64,000 nt of DNA, taken from BD2-11 sp965221785. GTDB lineage: Bacteria > Gemmatimonadota > Gemmatimonadetes > Longimicrobiales > Gaopeijiaceae. Positions 1 through 8,507 of the stretch are shown piece after piece (position 1 is the first letter of the stretch; every line of letters starts with the position of its first letter). The stretch covers positions 930,001-994,000 of the forward strand of contig CBDCSR010000002.1 in NCBI GenBank assembly GCA_965221785.1, given 5' to 3'. A program made the translations under genes and the position numbers. A model generated the notes under the pieces. The model was not told where the DNA came from and did no database searches. It worked only from the letters and a program-made list of their open reading frames with translations.

Positions 1-139
1 CGAGCCCGCCGGCCCCGAAGCCGTAGGCGAGGGCGACGACGAAGAGGCTGCCGCCGGAGATGAGATCGGTTCGGGGAGAGGGGGCTGCGGAATCCGAAAC
101 GCGCTTTGCCCTGTCGGACTCGACCCCTTTCTGTTTCAC
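1..139 (-). CDS. Probable TctB-like small membrane subunit, N-terminal part only
   Basis: Translation from a GTG at 139 stays open to the window edge for 46 codons. It gives a basic, Ser/Pro-rich lead followed by a hydrophobic stretch beginning DLISGGSLFVVALAYGFGAG. That resembles the first helix of TctB, the small membrane protein of tripartite tricarboxylate transporters (typical start: DL-I-G--L--LGLA). The GTG lies 13 bases after the stop of the upstream TPP-enzyme gene, and a GAGG overlapping that stop could serve as ribosome binding site. A TctC solute-binding protein lies two genes upstream, which fits the identification. Only the N-terminus is visible, so another small membrane protein is possible. 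Confidence 0.4.
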   Translation of the reverse strand, partial: MKQKGVESDRAKRVSDSAAPSPRTDLISGGSLFVVALAYGFGAGGL

Positions 140-152
140 GCGATCAGCGCCC

Positions 153-1829
153 TCACGCGATCCATTTCGAGACCGGGGCGTTTGCTTCCTCCAGCGGCTG
201 GGTGACGACATCGAGGAGGAACGGGCCGGGGGCGGTAAGCGCCTGTTGAACGGCTTCTCCCAGCTCGGCGGGATCCTCCACGCGGTGCGCCTGCAGGCCG
301 TAGGCGCGGGCGATGGCGGCGTGGTCGGAGTCCTTGAAGTCGACGGAGAAGTAACTGCTGCCGCGGCTTTTCTGGCCCGCCTTGATCCAGCCGTAGCCGG
401 CGTTGTTGCAGACGATGAGGGTGACCGGGAGGTCGAGCCGCACCAGGGTCTCGAGTTCGCCGGCGGAGATGCCGAAGCTGCCGTCGCCCATGACGCCGAT
501 GACGCGGCCGGCGTCGGGTCGGGCGTAGTGCGCGCCGACCACGGCGGGAAGCGCGTACCCGAGGGCCCCGAAGGCGCGCGGACTGACGAACCAGCGGCCG
601 GCCCGGGGGAGGCGCCACCAGGCGGAGAAGTACGGGCAGGGGGTGCCCGGATCGGCGAGGATGACGGCGCGCTCCGGGAGGCGCGGCAGCAGTTCGGCGA
701 GCAGGCGCTCGGGGCGGATGGGTCGCTCATCCGAGGCGAACAGCCCGGCGACGCGGTCGCGGTGGGCGCGCCGGGCGGTGGCGATTTCGGCGGGGTCGAG
801 GCGGGGGGCGGCGGCAGCCCGGTCGTGCAGCTCGGCGGTGAGGGCGGCCAGGCCCTCGCGGGCATCGGCCACCATGCCTGCGGCGAGGGGGTAGCTGCGC
901 CCCAGGACGCCCGCGTCGACATCCAGCTGGACGAAGCGCGCGTCGCCCGGGCGGGGGAGGGTCCACTTCTCGGTGGTCACGGAGCCGGTGGAGCACCCCA
1001 CGTAGAAAACCACGTCGGCCTTGCGCACCAGGTCGTGCCGCCAGGGCAGGCCGCCGTTGCTGCCGATCACCCCGAGGGAAAGGGGATCGGTCTCGGCGAT
1101 GCTCCCCTTGCCGGAGACGGAGGTGGACACGAAGGCGCCCAGTGCGCGGGCGAGCTCGCGCACTTCGTTCCAGGCGTCCGAGCGCAGCACGCCGGCGCCG
1201 GCCACGATCAGGGGGCGGCGGCTGCGGGCGAGCTCGCGGGCGACGGCCCGCACCTGGTCGGGGGCGGGGGCGACCCGCTCGGCGGGGTAGCGGCCGTAGC
1301 AGCCGTCCCCGTGCACCGCCGAAGCGGGGACCGAACCGCCCTGGGTGTCGAAGGGGAGGGCGATCTGGCAGGCGCCCAGGCTGCCGGTGGAGGCTTCGCG
1401 GAAGGCCGCGCGCGTCATGCCGGGGAGGTCCCGGGGGGTGGCGGGGGAGAACACCCGCCGGGTCACGGGCGCGAACAGCGCGGCCTGGTCGAGGTCGGTC
1501 AGGGTGCCCACGCCCCGCTCGGTGGTGGCGATGTCGGAGGTGAGGCACACCATCGGCACCGACGACTCGTTCGCCTCCGCGACTCCCGGAAGGATATAGG
1601 TCGCGCCCCCGCCGCTCGGGCCCTCGCACACCCCTACCCTGCCGCTCAGCCGCGCGTACGCGTCGGCCATGAAGGCGGCGCTGCGTTCGTCGCGGGTGAG
1701 GATGTGGCGGATGGTGGGCGACTCGGCCAGCGCCTCGTACCACGGGAGCGAGGTGTCGCCGCACAAGCCGAAGATCGTGTCGACGCCCAGCTGCTCGAGG
1801 ACGCCAACCAGGGCCTGGCCGCCGTTCAC
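153..1829 (-). CDS. Thiamine-diphosphate-dependent enzyme, acetolactate-synthase-like
   Basis: A 558-residue member of the acetolactate synthase / 2-oxo-acid decarboxylase superfamily, of normal length. The N-terminal pyrimidine-binding domain contains GLCGDTSLPW and a conserved glutamate in TRDERSAAFMADAYAR. A central Rossmann domain follows (around IVAGAGVL). The C-terminal pyrophosphate-binding domain has the metal/ThDP motif GDGSFG...CNN. I chose the GTG at 1829 because it overlaps the TGA of the upstream TctC gene as GTGA, which implies translational coupling; the ORF continues upstream but there lies inside TctC. The coupling to a solute-binding protein suggests it acts on an imported carboxylic or 2-oxo acid. 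The exact substrate (acetolactate, sulfo- or oxalyl-type) cannot be read from the sequence. Confidence 0.85.
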   Translation of the reverse strand: MNGGQALVGVLEQLGVDTIFGLCGDTSLPWYEALAESPTIRHILTRDERSAAFMADAYARLSGRVGVCEGPSGGGATYILPGVAEANESSVPMVCLTSDIATTERGVGTLTDLDQAALFAPVTRRVFSPATPRDLPGMTRAAFREASTGSLGACQIALPFDTQGGSVPASAVHGDGCYGRYPAERVAPAPDQVRAVARELARSRRPLIVAGAGVLRSDAWNEVRELARALGAFVSTSVSGKGSIAETDPLSLGVIGSNGGLPWRHDLVRKADVVFYVGCSTGSVTTEKWTLPRPGDARFVQLDVDAGVLGRSYPLAAGMVADAREGLAALTAELHDRAAAAPRLDPAEIATARRAHRDRVAGLFASDERPIRPERLLAELLPRLPERAVILADPGTPCPYFSAWWRLPRAGRWFVSPRAFGALGYALPAVVGAHYARPDAGRVIGVMGDGSFGISAGELETLVRLDLPVTLIVCNNAGYGWIKAGQKSRGSSYFSVDFKDSDHAAIARAYGLQAHRVEDPAELGEAVQQALTAPGPFLLDVVTQPLEEANAPVSKWIA

Positions 1830-2800
1830 ACACCCTCCAGCGCGGCCAGGAGACCCTCGACCCGCGGCGCGAGATCGTTCAGGTATTCGCGCACGGTGGT
1901 GCGTCCGCGCCACGTCGCGCCCACGGCGCCGGCGCGCGCCCACTCCTGGAACTCCGGCGACTCGGCGGCGGCCCGGCAGGCGCTTTCCAGCACGGCAAGC
2001 CGCCCATCGGGCGTGCCCGGCGGCGCCATCAACATCCGGAAGCTTCCGTACTCCAGGTCGTAGCCGAGTTCCGCGAACGTCGGAACGTCCGGCACCAGGG
2101 GACTGCGCTCCGGCGACATCAGCGCGAGCACCCGCAGTTCACCGCTGCGCACGTAGGACATCGCTCCGGGAAGGCTGGAGACGACGGCATCGACTTCATC
2201 TCCGAGAATCGCGCCGATCTGCGGACCGGAACCTCCCTCGTAGGGGATGTGCCTCAGTTCGACCCCCATCGCCTGCTCCATGGCTGCGGCATGCTGATGC
2301 CAGACCCCCTTCTGCCCGACGTTGCCGACGGCGATGGTGGCCGGACTGGCCCGCGCATCCGTCTCGAAGTCCGTCAGGTCCGCCCATCGATCTGCGGGAA
2401 CGATCAGGGCGCTGGGATGCTCGGTCACCATGCACACCGGCTCGAGTGCCCTCCAGTCCACCGGCGCGAGGCCAAGCAGCTGGACGCTGAGCGCATCGTA
2501 GGTCACGGTCCCGAGCGTGTACCCGTCCGCAGGGGCGTTCTGCACGATGGTAAGGCCGACCGAACTCAGCCCTCCCGGGACGTTTTCGGTGACCACTCCG
2601 ACCCCGATCTCCTCTTCGAACCACCTCATGAAGCCGCGCATCGCGGTGTCGGTGCCGCCGCCGGCCCGCCACGGGATCACATGGCGGATCTCGCGGCTCG
2701 CGTCGGGATACGCCGCCGATTCGTCGGCCGACGGCAGGCGCGCGACCAGCACGACCAGCATCAGCAGGGCAAGCACGATGAGGGGGATGCGGAGGGGCAA
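1826..2800 (-). CDS. Tripartite tricarboxylate transporter solute-binding protein (TctC/Bug family)
   Basis: A 324-residue periplasmic binding protein of the Bug/TctC family, of usual length. An uncleaved or signal-type hydrophobic N-terminus (LIVLALLMLVVLVA) is followed by family hallmarks: VIPWRAGGGTDTAMRGF near the start, ENVPGG, ADGYTLG, LRHIPYEGG and DVPTFAELGYD. Bug proteins bind carboxylates in the periplasm and deliver them to TctA/TctB membrane subunits. The start is a TTG at 2800 with GAGAG about six bases upstream. It is the first gene of a minus-strand set: its stop overlaps the TPP-enzyme start, and a probable TctB follows. No ATG lies in a better position. A TctA gene is expected beyond the left edge. 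Confidence 0.88.
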   Translation of the reverse strand: MPLRIPLIVLALLMLVVLVARLPSADESAAYPDASREIRHVIPWRAGGGTDTAMRGFMRWFEEEIGVGVVTENVPGGLSSVGLTIVQNAPADGYTLGTVTYDALSVQLLGLAPVDWRALEPVCMVTEHPSALIVPADRWADLTDFETDARASPATIAVGNVGQKGVWHQHAAAMEQAMGVELRHIPYEGGSGPQIGAILGDEVDAVVSSLPGAMSYVRSGELRVLALMSPERSPLVPDVPTFAELGYDLEYGSFRMLMAPPGTPDGRLAVLESACRAAAESPEFQEWARAGAVGATWRGRTTVREYLNDLAPRVEGLLAALEGV

Positions 2801-3215
2801 GGTCGGCTCTCGCGGTCGTGTCGTTCAAGTTTTCTCATCGGGCCCGATGCCCGCCGCCGGGCCAGCGACCCTGCTCTCGGAAGGGCCGAGGTCGGTTGCG
2901 GCGAAGATACCATCCGCCGCGCACGGATGCGAAGCGATCTGTAGACTGAAGGACCTGATCCAGGTCGTGGGCCTCATTCCCTGCCCGGTGGAATGTCGCC
3001 AACCTGGCGCTTGCAAGCCCGCACCCCGGCGCCATGGGAAGATCATCCCCCGATCATGGGTCAAATACACGATAACGCCACAGATAATCGTTCCATTGGC
3101 CACGTTTCATACACAAAAAATACCGTATATTCAGGGGATGTAGAATGTCCTCTCGCCGCATATGCCTGCGTCGCCCCGTTCGCTGGGGAATCGGACCGAA
3201 AGCAAGGAGAGACCC
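2801..3215. other. Intergenic region with a candidate promoter for the ankyrin gene
   Basis: About 415 bases between divergent genes. I see no convincing gene; short ORFs on both strands look like chance frames. The right part, roughly 3060-3135, is clearly AT-richer than its surroundings. It holds a -10-like TATATT at 3126-3131, 85 bases before the ankyrin ATG. No good -35 sits at ideal spacing (TTTCAT at 3105 is 15 bases away). Confidence 0.3.
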
Positions 3216-4313
3216 ATGGGTCACGGCTTCTCCCGGCGCCCTGCACGGAGGACCTGCTTCCGAGCGCCACCGGGCCCGCTCGGCTACATGACAAACCTTG
3301 TTCTCCTTGGACTGCTGGCCGGGTGCGGCGGTGGCGGCGAGGACCCCGCGGCTCCGGATGGGAATCAGGTGACCTGCCCGCCCGGCTGGGGCACGGGCGC
3401 GTTCTTCCGGACGGCCACGCCCGCACAGGTCGCGGCATGCGTGGAGGCTGGTGAGAGCGTCAGAGCAAGGTCTGCCGACGGGGAGACGCCGCTTCATCTG
3501 GCGGGGTCGTACTCGGACGACCCTGCGGTCATCCGCGCGCTCATCGATGCGGGAGCCCGACCGGACGCGCGCAACGACGATGATGACACGGTGCTCTGTG
3601 TCGCGGTGGAGCGCAACGAGAATCCCTCGGTGATTCAAGCCTTGCTGGATGGAGGTTCCCAGCCGAACGAAGGTTGCCGTTGGGGATACGCGCCACTGCA
3701 CATGGCAGCACGCTACAACGCAAGCGCCGACGTCACGGATGCATTGATCCGGGCCGGGGCCGACGTCAATCTGGTACCCCCGCCCACCTACGACGAGAGC
3801 GGGAATTGGATCGGCCAGCATGGCCCGCCTCTCCAGATTGCCGCGATCTTTCAGGAAAACCCTGCGGTAGTGGACCTGCTTATACGGGCCGGCGCAAATC
3901 TCAGGGACTCCCTGAGGCGGGCAGCTGGCTTGAACGAGGGTCCAGGGGTTCTGGGGATTGTGTCGATCCTTCTGGCTGCCGGTGCCGATCTCTCCGGTGG
4001 CCTGCATTCGTCGCTCTTCAACGCGGTGCGTGAGGTTACAGACCTCCTGATCTCGGCAGGCGCGGACCTCAACGAGGGAGTTGTCATGGAACTCATTCGG
4101 GGGCAGCCGATTGAAGGGGCGACCCCTCTGCATTTCGCCGCGGCCTCGCAGAGAAGCGCCAACCTTGCGGCGGTAGGAGCACTGCTTGAGGCCGGCGCCG
4201 ATCCGAACATCCAAGACTCTACCGGCCGGACTCCGCTGGACTGGGCGGAGTCTTCGGCGAAGACGCAGATCGCAGCGCTGCTGAGGCAGCACGGTGGGCG
4301 CCTCAGCGGATGA
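3216..4313 (+). CDS. Ankyrin-repeat lipoprotein, first of a tandem pair
   Basis: A 365-residue predicted lipoprotein with an N-terminal export signal ending in the lipobox LLAGC, then a Gly-rich linker and about seven ankyrin repeats (TPLHLAGSYS, APLHMAARYN, TPLHFAAASQ, GRTPLDWAE). Ankyrin repeats bind other proteins; the partner is unknown. The ATG at 3216 is preferred because GGAGA lies six bases upstream; an ATG 54 bases earlier has no such site. The protein is closely related along its length to the next gene, down to the shared tail TQIAALLRQHGGRL, so the two arose by tandem duplication. It probably faces the periplasm, anchored by lipid. Confidence 0.85.
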   Translation: MGHGFSRRPARRTCFRAPPGPLGYMTNLVLLGLLAGCGGGGEDPAAPDGNQVTCPPGWGTGAFFRTATPAQVAACVEAGESVRARSADGETPLHLAGSYSDDPAVIRALIDAGARPDARNDDDDTVLCVAVERNENPSVIQALLDGGSQPNEGCRWGYAPLHMAARYNASADVTDALIRAGADVNLVPPPTYDESGNWIGQHGPPLQIAAIFQENPAVVDLLIRAGANLRDSLRRAAGLNEGPGVLGIVSILLAAGADLSGGLHSSLFNAVREVTDLLISAGADLNEGVVMELIRGQPIEGATPLHFAAASQRSANLAAVGALLEAGADPNIQDSTGRTPLDWAESSAKTQIAALLRQHGGRLSG

Positions 4314-4345
4314 GTGTGTCGAGGCCATGAACAGGGAGGTGTGAG

Positions 4346-5377
4346 ATGCTGCCTCGACGGATGTCCGCCACGGGTGGACGCAGTCCTCCCTCCCTCCCCG
4401 TGAGACCATTGTGGTTCTGGATTCGCTTGATGCCCTGCTGGATGCTGGCCGGGTGCGGCGGCGGCGATGCCGCTCCGGCGGCTCCGGATGCGAATCAGGC
4501 TACCTGCCCCGCCGGCTGGAACACGGGGACGTTCTTCAGAAACGCGACCGCGTCGGAAATCGCTGCGTGCGTGGAGGCAGGCGAGAGCCTGAGAGCCCGA
4601 GACCCCGACGGAAACACGCCCCTTCATCTTGCCGGCGGGTTCAGTGACGGTCCCGCGGTGATCCAGGCCCTAATCAACGCGGGAGCCCGCCCAGACGCCA
4701 GAAACAACGACGACGCGACCGTCTTGTGCTTTGCTGTTGTCGAGAACGAGAACCCCGCAGTGATTCAGGCTCTGCTCGACGGAGGGTCACGAACATCCGA
4801 GGTGTGCACTCCATCTTTCTTCTCGCCACTCCACCTGGCGGCGATACACTCCAGTCCCGACGTGGCAGAGGTGCTGATTCGCGCAGGTGCCGATGTCAAC
4901 GCCGAAGGCGGCACTGGCGGGACCAGTACCCCGTTGTTCCTGGCCGCCGCCTCCAACGACAATCCGGCGATGGTCGAACTCCTGCTGCGATCGGGCGCCG
5001 AGCTGAGGTGGGTGGCCCAGCATGGGGCGAGGAACGAGAACCCGGAGATCATACGAATCCTCGTGGATGCCGGCGCCGGGCTTTCCGGTGCTTTGCACCG
5101 CGCCGTCTTCAACAGGACTACGGAAGTCACGGAGGTCCTCATCGCGGCGGGGGCGGATCTGGACGAGCAACACGGGGAAGACGGGATGACCGCCTTGCAC
5201 TGGGCAGCCAGAGCCGGGATGGCGAATCTGGCGGCACTGGAAGCCCTGCTTCGCGCCGGTGCCGATCCGAACGTCCTGGACGACACCGGCAGGACCGCCC
5301 TGGATTGGGCGGAGTCCTCGGGGCAGACGCAGATCGCAGCGCTGTTGAGGCAGCACGGTGGTCGCCTCGGCGGATAA
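4346..5377 (+). CDS. Ankyrin-repeat lipoprotein, second of a tandem pair
   Basis: A 343-residue paralogue of the preceding gene, starting 32 bases after it. A basic N-terminus with a hydrophobic segment ends in the lipobox MLAGC. It is followed by the same CPAGWNTGTFFRNAT-type region and six or seven ankyrin repeats (NTPLHLAGGF, SPLHLAAIHS, TALHWAARAG, TALDWAESSG). GGGAGG just upstream supports the ATG at 4346. The small gap suggests co-transcription with its neighbour. Compared with the first copy it lacks a few residues in the central repeats. The function is unknown beyond protein binding. Confidence 0.85.
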   Translation: MLPRRMSATGGRSPPSLPVRPLWFWIRLMPCWMLAGCGGGDAAPAAPDANQATCPAGWNTGTFFRNATASEIAACVEAGESLRARDPDGNTPLHLAGGFSDGPAVIQALINAGARPDARNNDDATVLCFAVVENENPAVIQALLDGGSRTSEVCTPSFFSPLHLAAIHSSPDVAEVLIRAGADVNAEGGTGGTSTPLFLAAASNDNPAMVELLLRSGAELRWVAQHGARNENPEIIRILVDAGAGLSGALHRAVFNRTTEVTEVLIAAGADLDEQHGEDGMTALHWAARAGMANLAALEALLRAGADPNVLDDTGRTALDWAESSGQTQIAALLRQHGGRLGG

Positions 5378-5487
5378 GGGCATTCGCCGGCTGATGAGCC
5401 CGCTCTCCATGGCCGGAACCCCCTCGCGCGCGTAAACTGGCAGGACATTTCACACCCGCCGTTCCGCCTTTGCCGCGAGAGGTCGTC

Positions 5488-8316
5488 ATGTCCGGCACCC
5501 GACTTTTTTCCGCACGCCTACTGGCCGTCTGCTTCGCGCTGGTTGCCCCGTTGTTCCTGCTGCCCGACGACGCGTCGGCCCAAGACGCCGACGCCCCGGT
5601 CAATGCCTCCGACCACCCGCTGCTGCGGCCCTTCTCGTGGCGCTCCATCGGGCCGTACGGGCAGGGCGGGCGGGTCGACGACCTGGCGGTGAACCCGGAC
5701 GACCCACACACCTACTACGCGGGCTTCGCGACCGGCGGGCTGTGGAAGACGAGCAACAACGGGACCACCTTCGAGTCGATCTTCGACAGCTACGGAACCC
5801 ACTCCATCGGCGCGCTCGCGGTCGCGCCCTCGAACCCGGACATCCTCTGGGTCGGGACCGGCGAGGCCAACAACCGGCAGAGCTCTTCGTTCGGGGACGG
5901 CGTCTACAAGTCCGAGGACGCCGGCAAGACCTTCACGCACGTGGGGCTGCGCGAGACGCAATCCATCGCGCGCGTAATCGCCCATCCCGCCGACGCGGAC
6001 GTGGCCTGGGTCGCGGCCAACGGCCATCTCTTCGGCGCGAACCCGGAGCGTGGCGTCTTCAAGACAACCGACGGTGGCGAGTCCTGGAGCCATGTCCTCA
6101 GCGTCGACGAGAACACCGGCGCCACCGACCTGGTCATCGACCCCTCGAACCCCAACACGCTCTTCGCGGCCACCTATCAGCGGCGCCGGACGGCGTGCTG
6201 TTTCGTGGGCGGAGGGCCCGGAAGCGGCATCTGGCGCTCGGACGACGGCGGCGAGAGCTGGAGCCGCCTGAGCGGCAACGGCCTCCCGCGCGGCACCATG
6301 GGACGGGTCGCGCTGGCGATGACCCCGGCTGATCCGGATGTCCTCTACGCCCAGATCGAGGTTGCGGCAGACAACGAGGAGCCTCTCACGGCCGAGGAGC
6401 GGGCCGAGTGGGAGCGCCTGGACGACGAGGACGCGCTGCCTCCCGACCCGCAGTACAACGGCATCTGGCGCTCGAGCGACAAGGGCATGAGCTGGGAGTT
6501 TCGCTCGAACGAGAACGGGCGCCCGATGTACTTCAGCCAGATCCGGGTCGACCCGGCGGACCCGGACATCGTCTACATCGTCGATCTGCGCATCTACAAG
6601 TCGCGCGACGGCGCGCGCACGTTCGAGCAGCTGGACGGCTACGGGCACGTGGACCAGCACGCGCTCTGGATCAACCCCGGGGACAGCGATCACCTGATTG
6701 CGGGCAACGACGGCGGGGTCGACGTCAGCTACGACCAGGGCGAAACCTGGGAGTCGCTCCGGCGCTGGGCCGTGGGCCAGCCCTATCACGCGTCCGTCGA
6801 CATGCGGCGCCCGTACTACGTGTGCACCGGGCTGCAGGACAACGGCAGCTGGTGCGGCCCGAGCGCGGTCCGGACCGGCGAGATTCTCTCCGAGGACTGG
6901 TACCGGGTCGGAGGCGGGGACGGCTTCTACACCGCCGTCGATCCCACCGACCACACCGTCGTCTATTCCGAGTCCCAGAACGGCAACATCCGGCGCCTGA
7001 GCCTCGCGACCGGCGAACAGGTCAGCATCCGGCCGCGCGCGCCGAGCGAGAACAATCCCGCGTCGAACATCGTGCCCATGCCCGATCGCGGCACCGAGAT
7101 CCGCTGGAACTGGAACACGCCCTTCATCCTCTCGCCCCACAACCCCGAGGTCGTGCACGCGGGCGGGAACCGCTTCTTCACGTCGATGAACCGGGGCGAG
7201 ACCTGGACGATGAGCCCGGATCTGTCGAGGAACACGGACCGCGACATGATCGAGCTCATGGGCCAGGCCAACGCGCTGCCCCGCTGCAACCAGATGGACC
7301 GCGGCCGGGAGTGCATCCTCTCGCGCAACGACGGCGTGAGCGCCTGGGGCGCGGCCGTGTCGCTCACCGAATCGCCGCTGGTGCCGGGGCTCCTGTGGAT
7401 GGGAACCGATGACGGCAACCTCCAGGTGAGCCGGGACGGCGGGGCGAGCTGGAGGGAGGTTGGAGAGAACATCCCCGGAGGGACGAAGGGCTACTACATC
7501 TCGCGGATCGAGGCCTCGTATTTCGACGCGGGCACCGCTTACGCCTCCGTGGACGGCCACAAGAGCGGCGATCTCGCGCCCTATGTGTATGTCACGCGCG
7601 ACTATGGTGCGAGCTGGGAGAATATCACATCCAATCTGCCGGCATATGGCAACGTGAACACCGTGCGCCAGGATCCACGCAACCGAAACCTGCTGTATGC
7701 GGGGACCGAGTTCGAGTTCTTCGTCTCGCTCGACGAGGGCGGGAGCTGGCACCGGTTCATGACCGGGCTCCCGGTGGTGCGCATCGACGACGTGCTGGTG
7801 CATCCGCGCGACAACGACCTGGTGGTGGCTACGCACGGCCGCAGCGTCATGGTCATGGACGACATCACACCGCTGCAGCAGCTCACATCCGACGTGATGG
7901 AGGCCGACGCCCACCTGTTTGAGCCGCGGGAGGCGGTGGCCTGGAAGCAGAACCGGATGCGTTCGCGTTCAGTGACGGGCGACAAGGTGTTGATTGGGGA
8001 CAACGCGCTGCCGGGGACGGCGATTCATTATTGGCTGGGGGATGACACCGACGCGGACGATGTGAGTTTGACGGTTACCGAGGTGGCGACTGGGGAGGTG
8101 TTCCGGAATCTGGAGGTTACCGGGCATGAAGGGATCAACCGGGTGCAGTGGGATCTGCGGGGGAATGTGCCGGAGGGTCAGACCGGCGGCGGGTTCGGTG
8201 GGCCGCAGGCGCCGGTGGCGACGCCGGGGTTGTATCGGGTGACCCTCACCGTGGACGGGGAGGAGTTGTCGCAGATGGTCGTCGTGGTGGAGGATGTGTG
8301 GATGGACCAGCGGTAG
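5488..8316 (+). CDS. Secreted BNR/VPS10 (sortilin-like) beta-propeller protein
   Basis: A 942-residue exported protein: signal peptide (LLAVCFALVAPLFLL, cleavage near ASAQD), then repeated Asp-box/BNR blades such as GLWKTSNNGTTFES, GVYKSEDAGKTF, GVFKTTDGGESWS, GIWRSDDGGESWS and DYGASWEN. These make one or two large propellers of the VPS10/sialidase-like class. A C-terminal beta domain begins around ADAHLFEPREAVAW. Proteins like this are abundant in Gemmatimonadota and Bacteroidota. They are often annotated glycosyl hydrolase, but I see no sialidase active-site set. The ATG at 5488 has GAGAGG five bases upstream; a TTG 18 bases earlier is less likely. It stands alone and ends just before a terminator-like hairpin. 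Role: extracytoplasmic, probably ligand binding or peptide/glycan handling. Confidence 0.8.
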   Translation: MSGTRLFSARLLAVCFALVAPLFLLPDDASAQDADAPVNASDHPLLRPFSWRSIGPYGQGGRVDDLAVNPDDPHTYYAGFATGGLWKTSNNGTTFESIFDSYGTHSIGALAVAPSNPDILWVGTGEANNRQSSSFGDGVYKSEDAGKTFTHVGLRETQSIARVIAHPADADVAWVAANGHLFGANPERGVFKTTDGGESWSHVLSVDENTGATDLVIDPSNPNTLFAATYQRRRTACCFVGGGPGSGIWRSDDGGESWSRLSGNGLPRGTMGRVALAMTPADPDVLYAQIEVAADNEEPLTAEERAEWERLDDEDALPPDPQYNGIWRSSDKGMSWEFRSNENGRPMYFSQIRVDPADPDIVYIVDLRIYKSRDGARTFEQLDGYGHVDQHALWINPGDSDHLIAGNDGGVDVSYDQGETWESLRRWAVGQPYHASVDMRRPYYVCTGLQDNGSWCGPSAVRTGEILSEDWYRVGGGDGFYTAVDPTDHTVVYSESQNGNIRRLSLATGEQVSIRPRAPSENNPASNIVPMPDRGTEIRWNWNTPFILSPHNPEVVHAGGNRFFTSMNRGETWTMSPDLSRNTDRDMIELMGQANALPRCNQMDRGRECILSRNDGVSAWGAAVSLTESPLVPGLLWMGTDDGNLQVSRDGGASWREVGENIPGGTKGYYISRIEASYFDAGTAYASVDGHKSGDLAPYVYVTRDYGASWENITSNLPAYGNVNTVRQDPRNRNLLYAGTEFEFFVSLDEGGSWHRFMTGLPVVRIDDVLVHPRDNDLVVATHGRSVMVMDDITPLQQLTSDVMEADAHLFEPREAVAWKQNRMRSRSVTGDKVLIGDNALPGTAIHYWLGDDTDADDVSLTVTEVATGEVFRNLEVTGHEGINRVQWDLRGNVPEGQTGGGFGGPQAPVATPGLYRVTLTVDGEELSQMVVVVEDVWMDQR

Positions 8317-8332
8317 AGGGCTCGCCCTCTTT
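8315..8332 (+). terminator. Hairpin terminator candidate
   Basis: AGAGGG and CCCTCT pair around the tetraloop CTCG immediately at the stop codon of the BNR protein, followed by two further T residues. The stem is short (6 bp), so this is a modest terminator candidate. Confidence 0.4.
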
Positions 8333-8507
8333 GCACGATATTTGGTAGCCAATCATCCGTAATCGGGTCGAGCTGATAACGGTCAACGGCAAGAAAATGC
8401 AGATCGTGCAGTCCTGTATGACTTTAGGAAGCCTCTTGCCGTGATTCGCGCCAAGTCTGCTCCGCTCACCGTGTACATCCCGGCGGCGGCGTGGCGTTAC
8501 TGGGCTT

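Noticed and set aside
60..2063. 667-codon plus-strand open frame
   Set aside because: It is the GC-driven shadow of the TPP-enzyme and TctC genes, whose motifs lie on the other strand.
2825..3103. 92-codon minus-strand frame upstream of TctC
   Set aside because: No ribosome site, no domain, and it crosses the promoter-like AT-rich stretch.
5518..7914. 798-codon minus-strand open frame opposite the BNR protein
   Set aside because: Val/His/Arg-rich antisense sequence with no motifs; the plus strand has a signal peptide and clear propeller blades.
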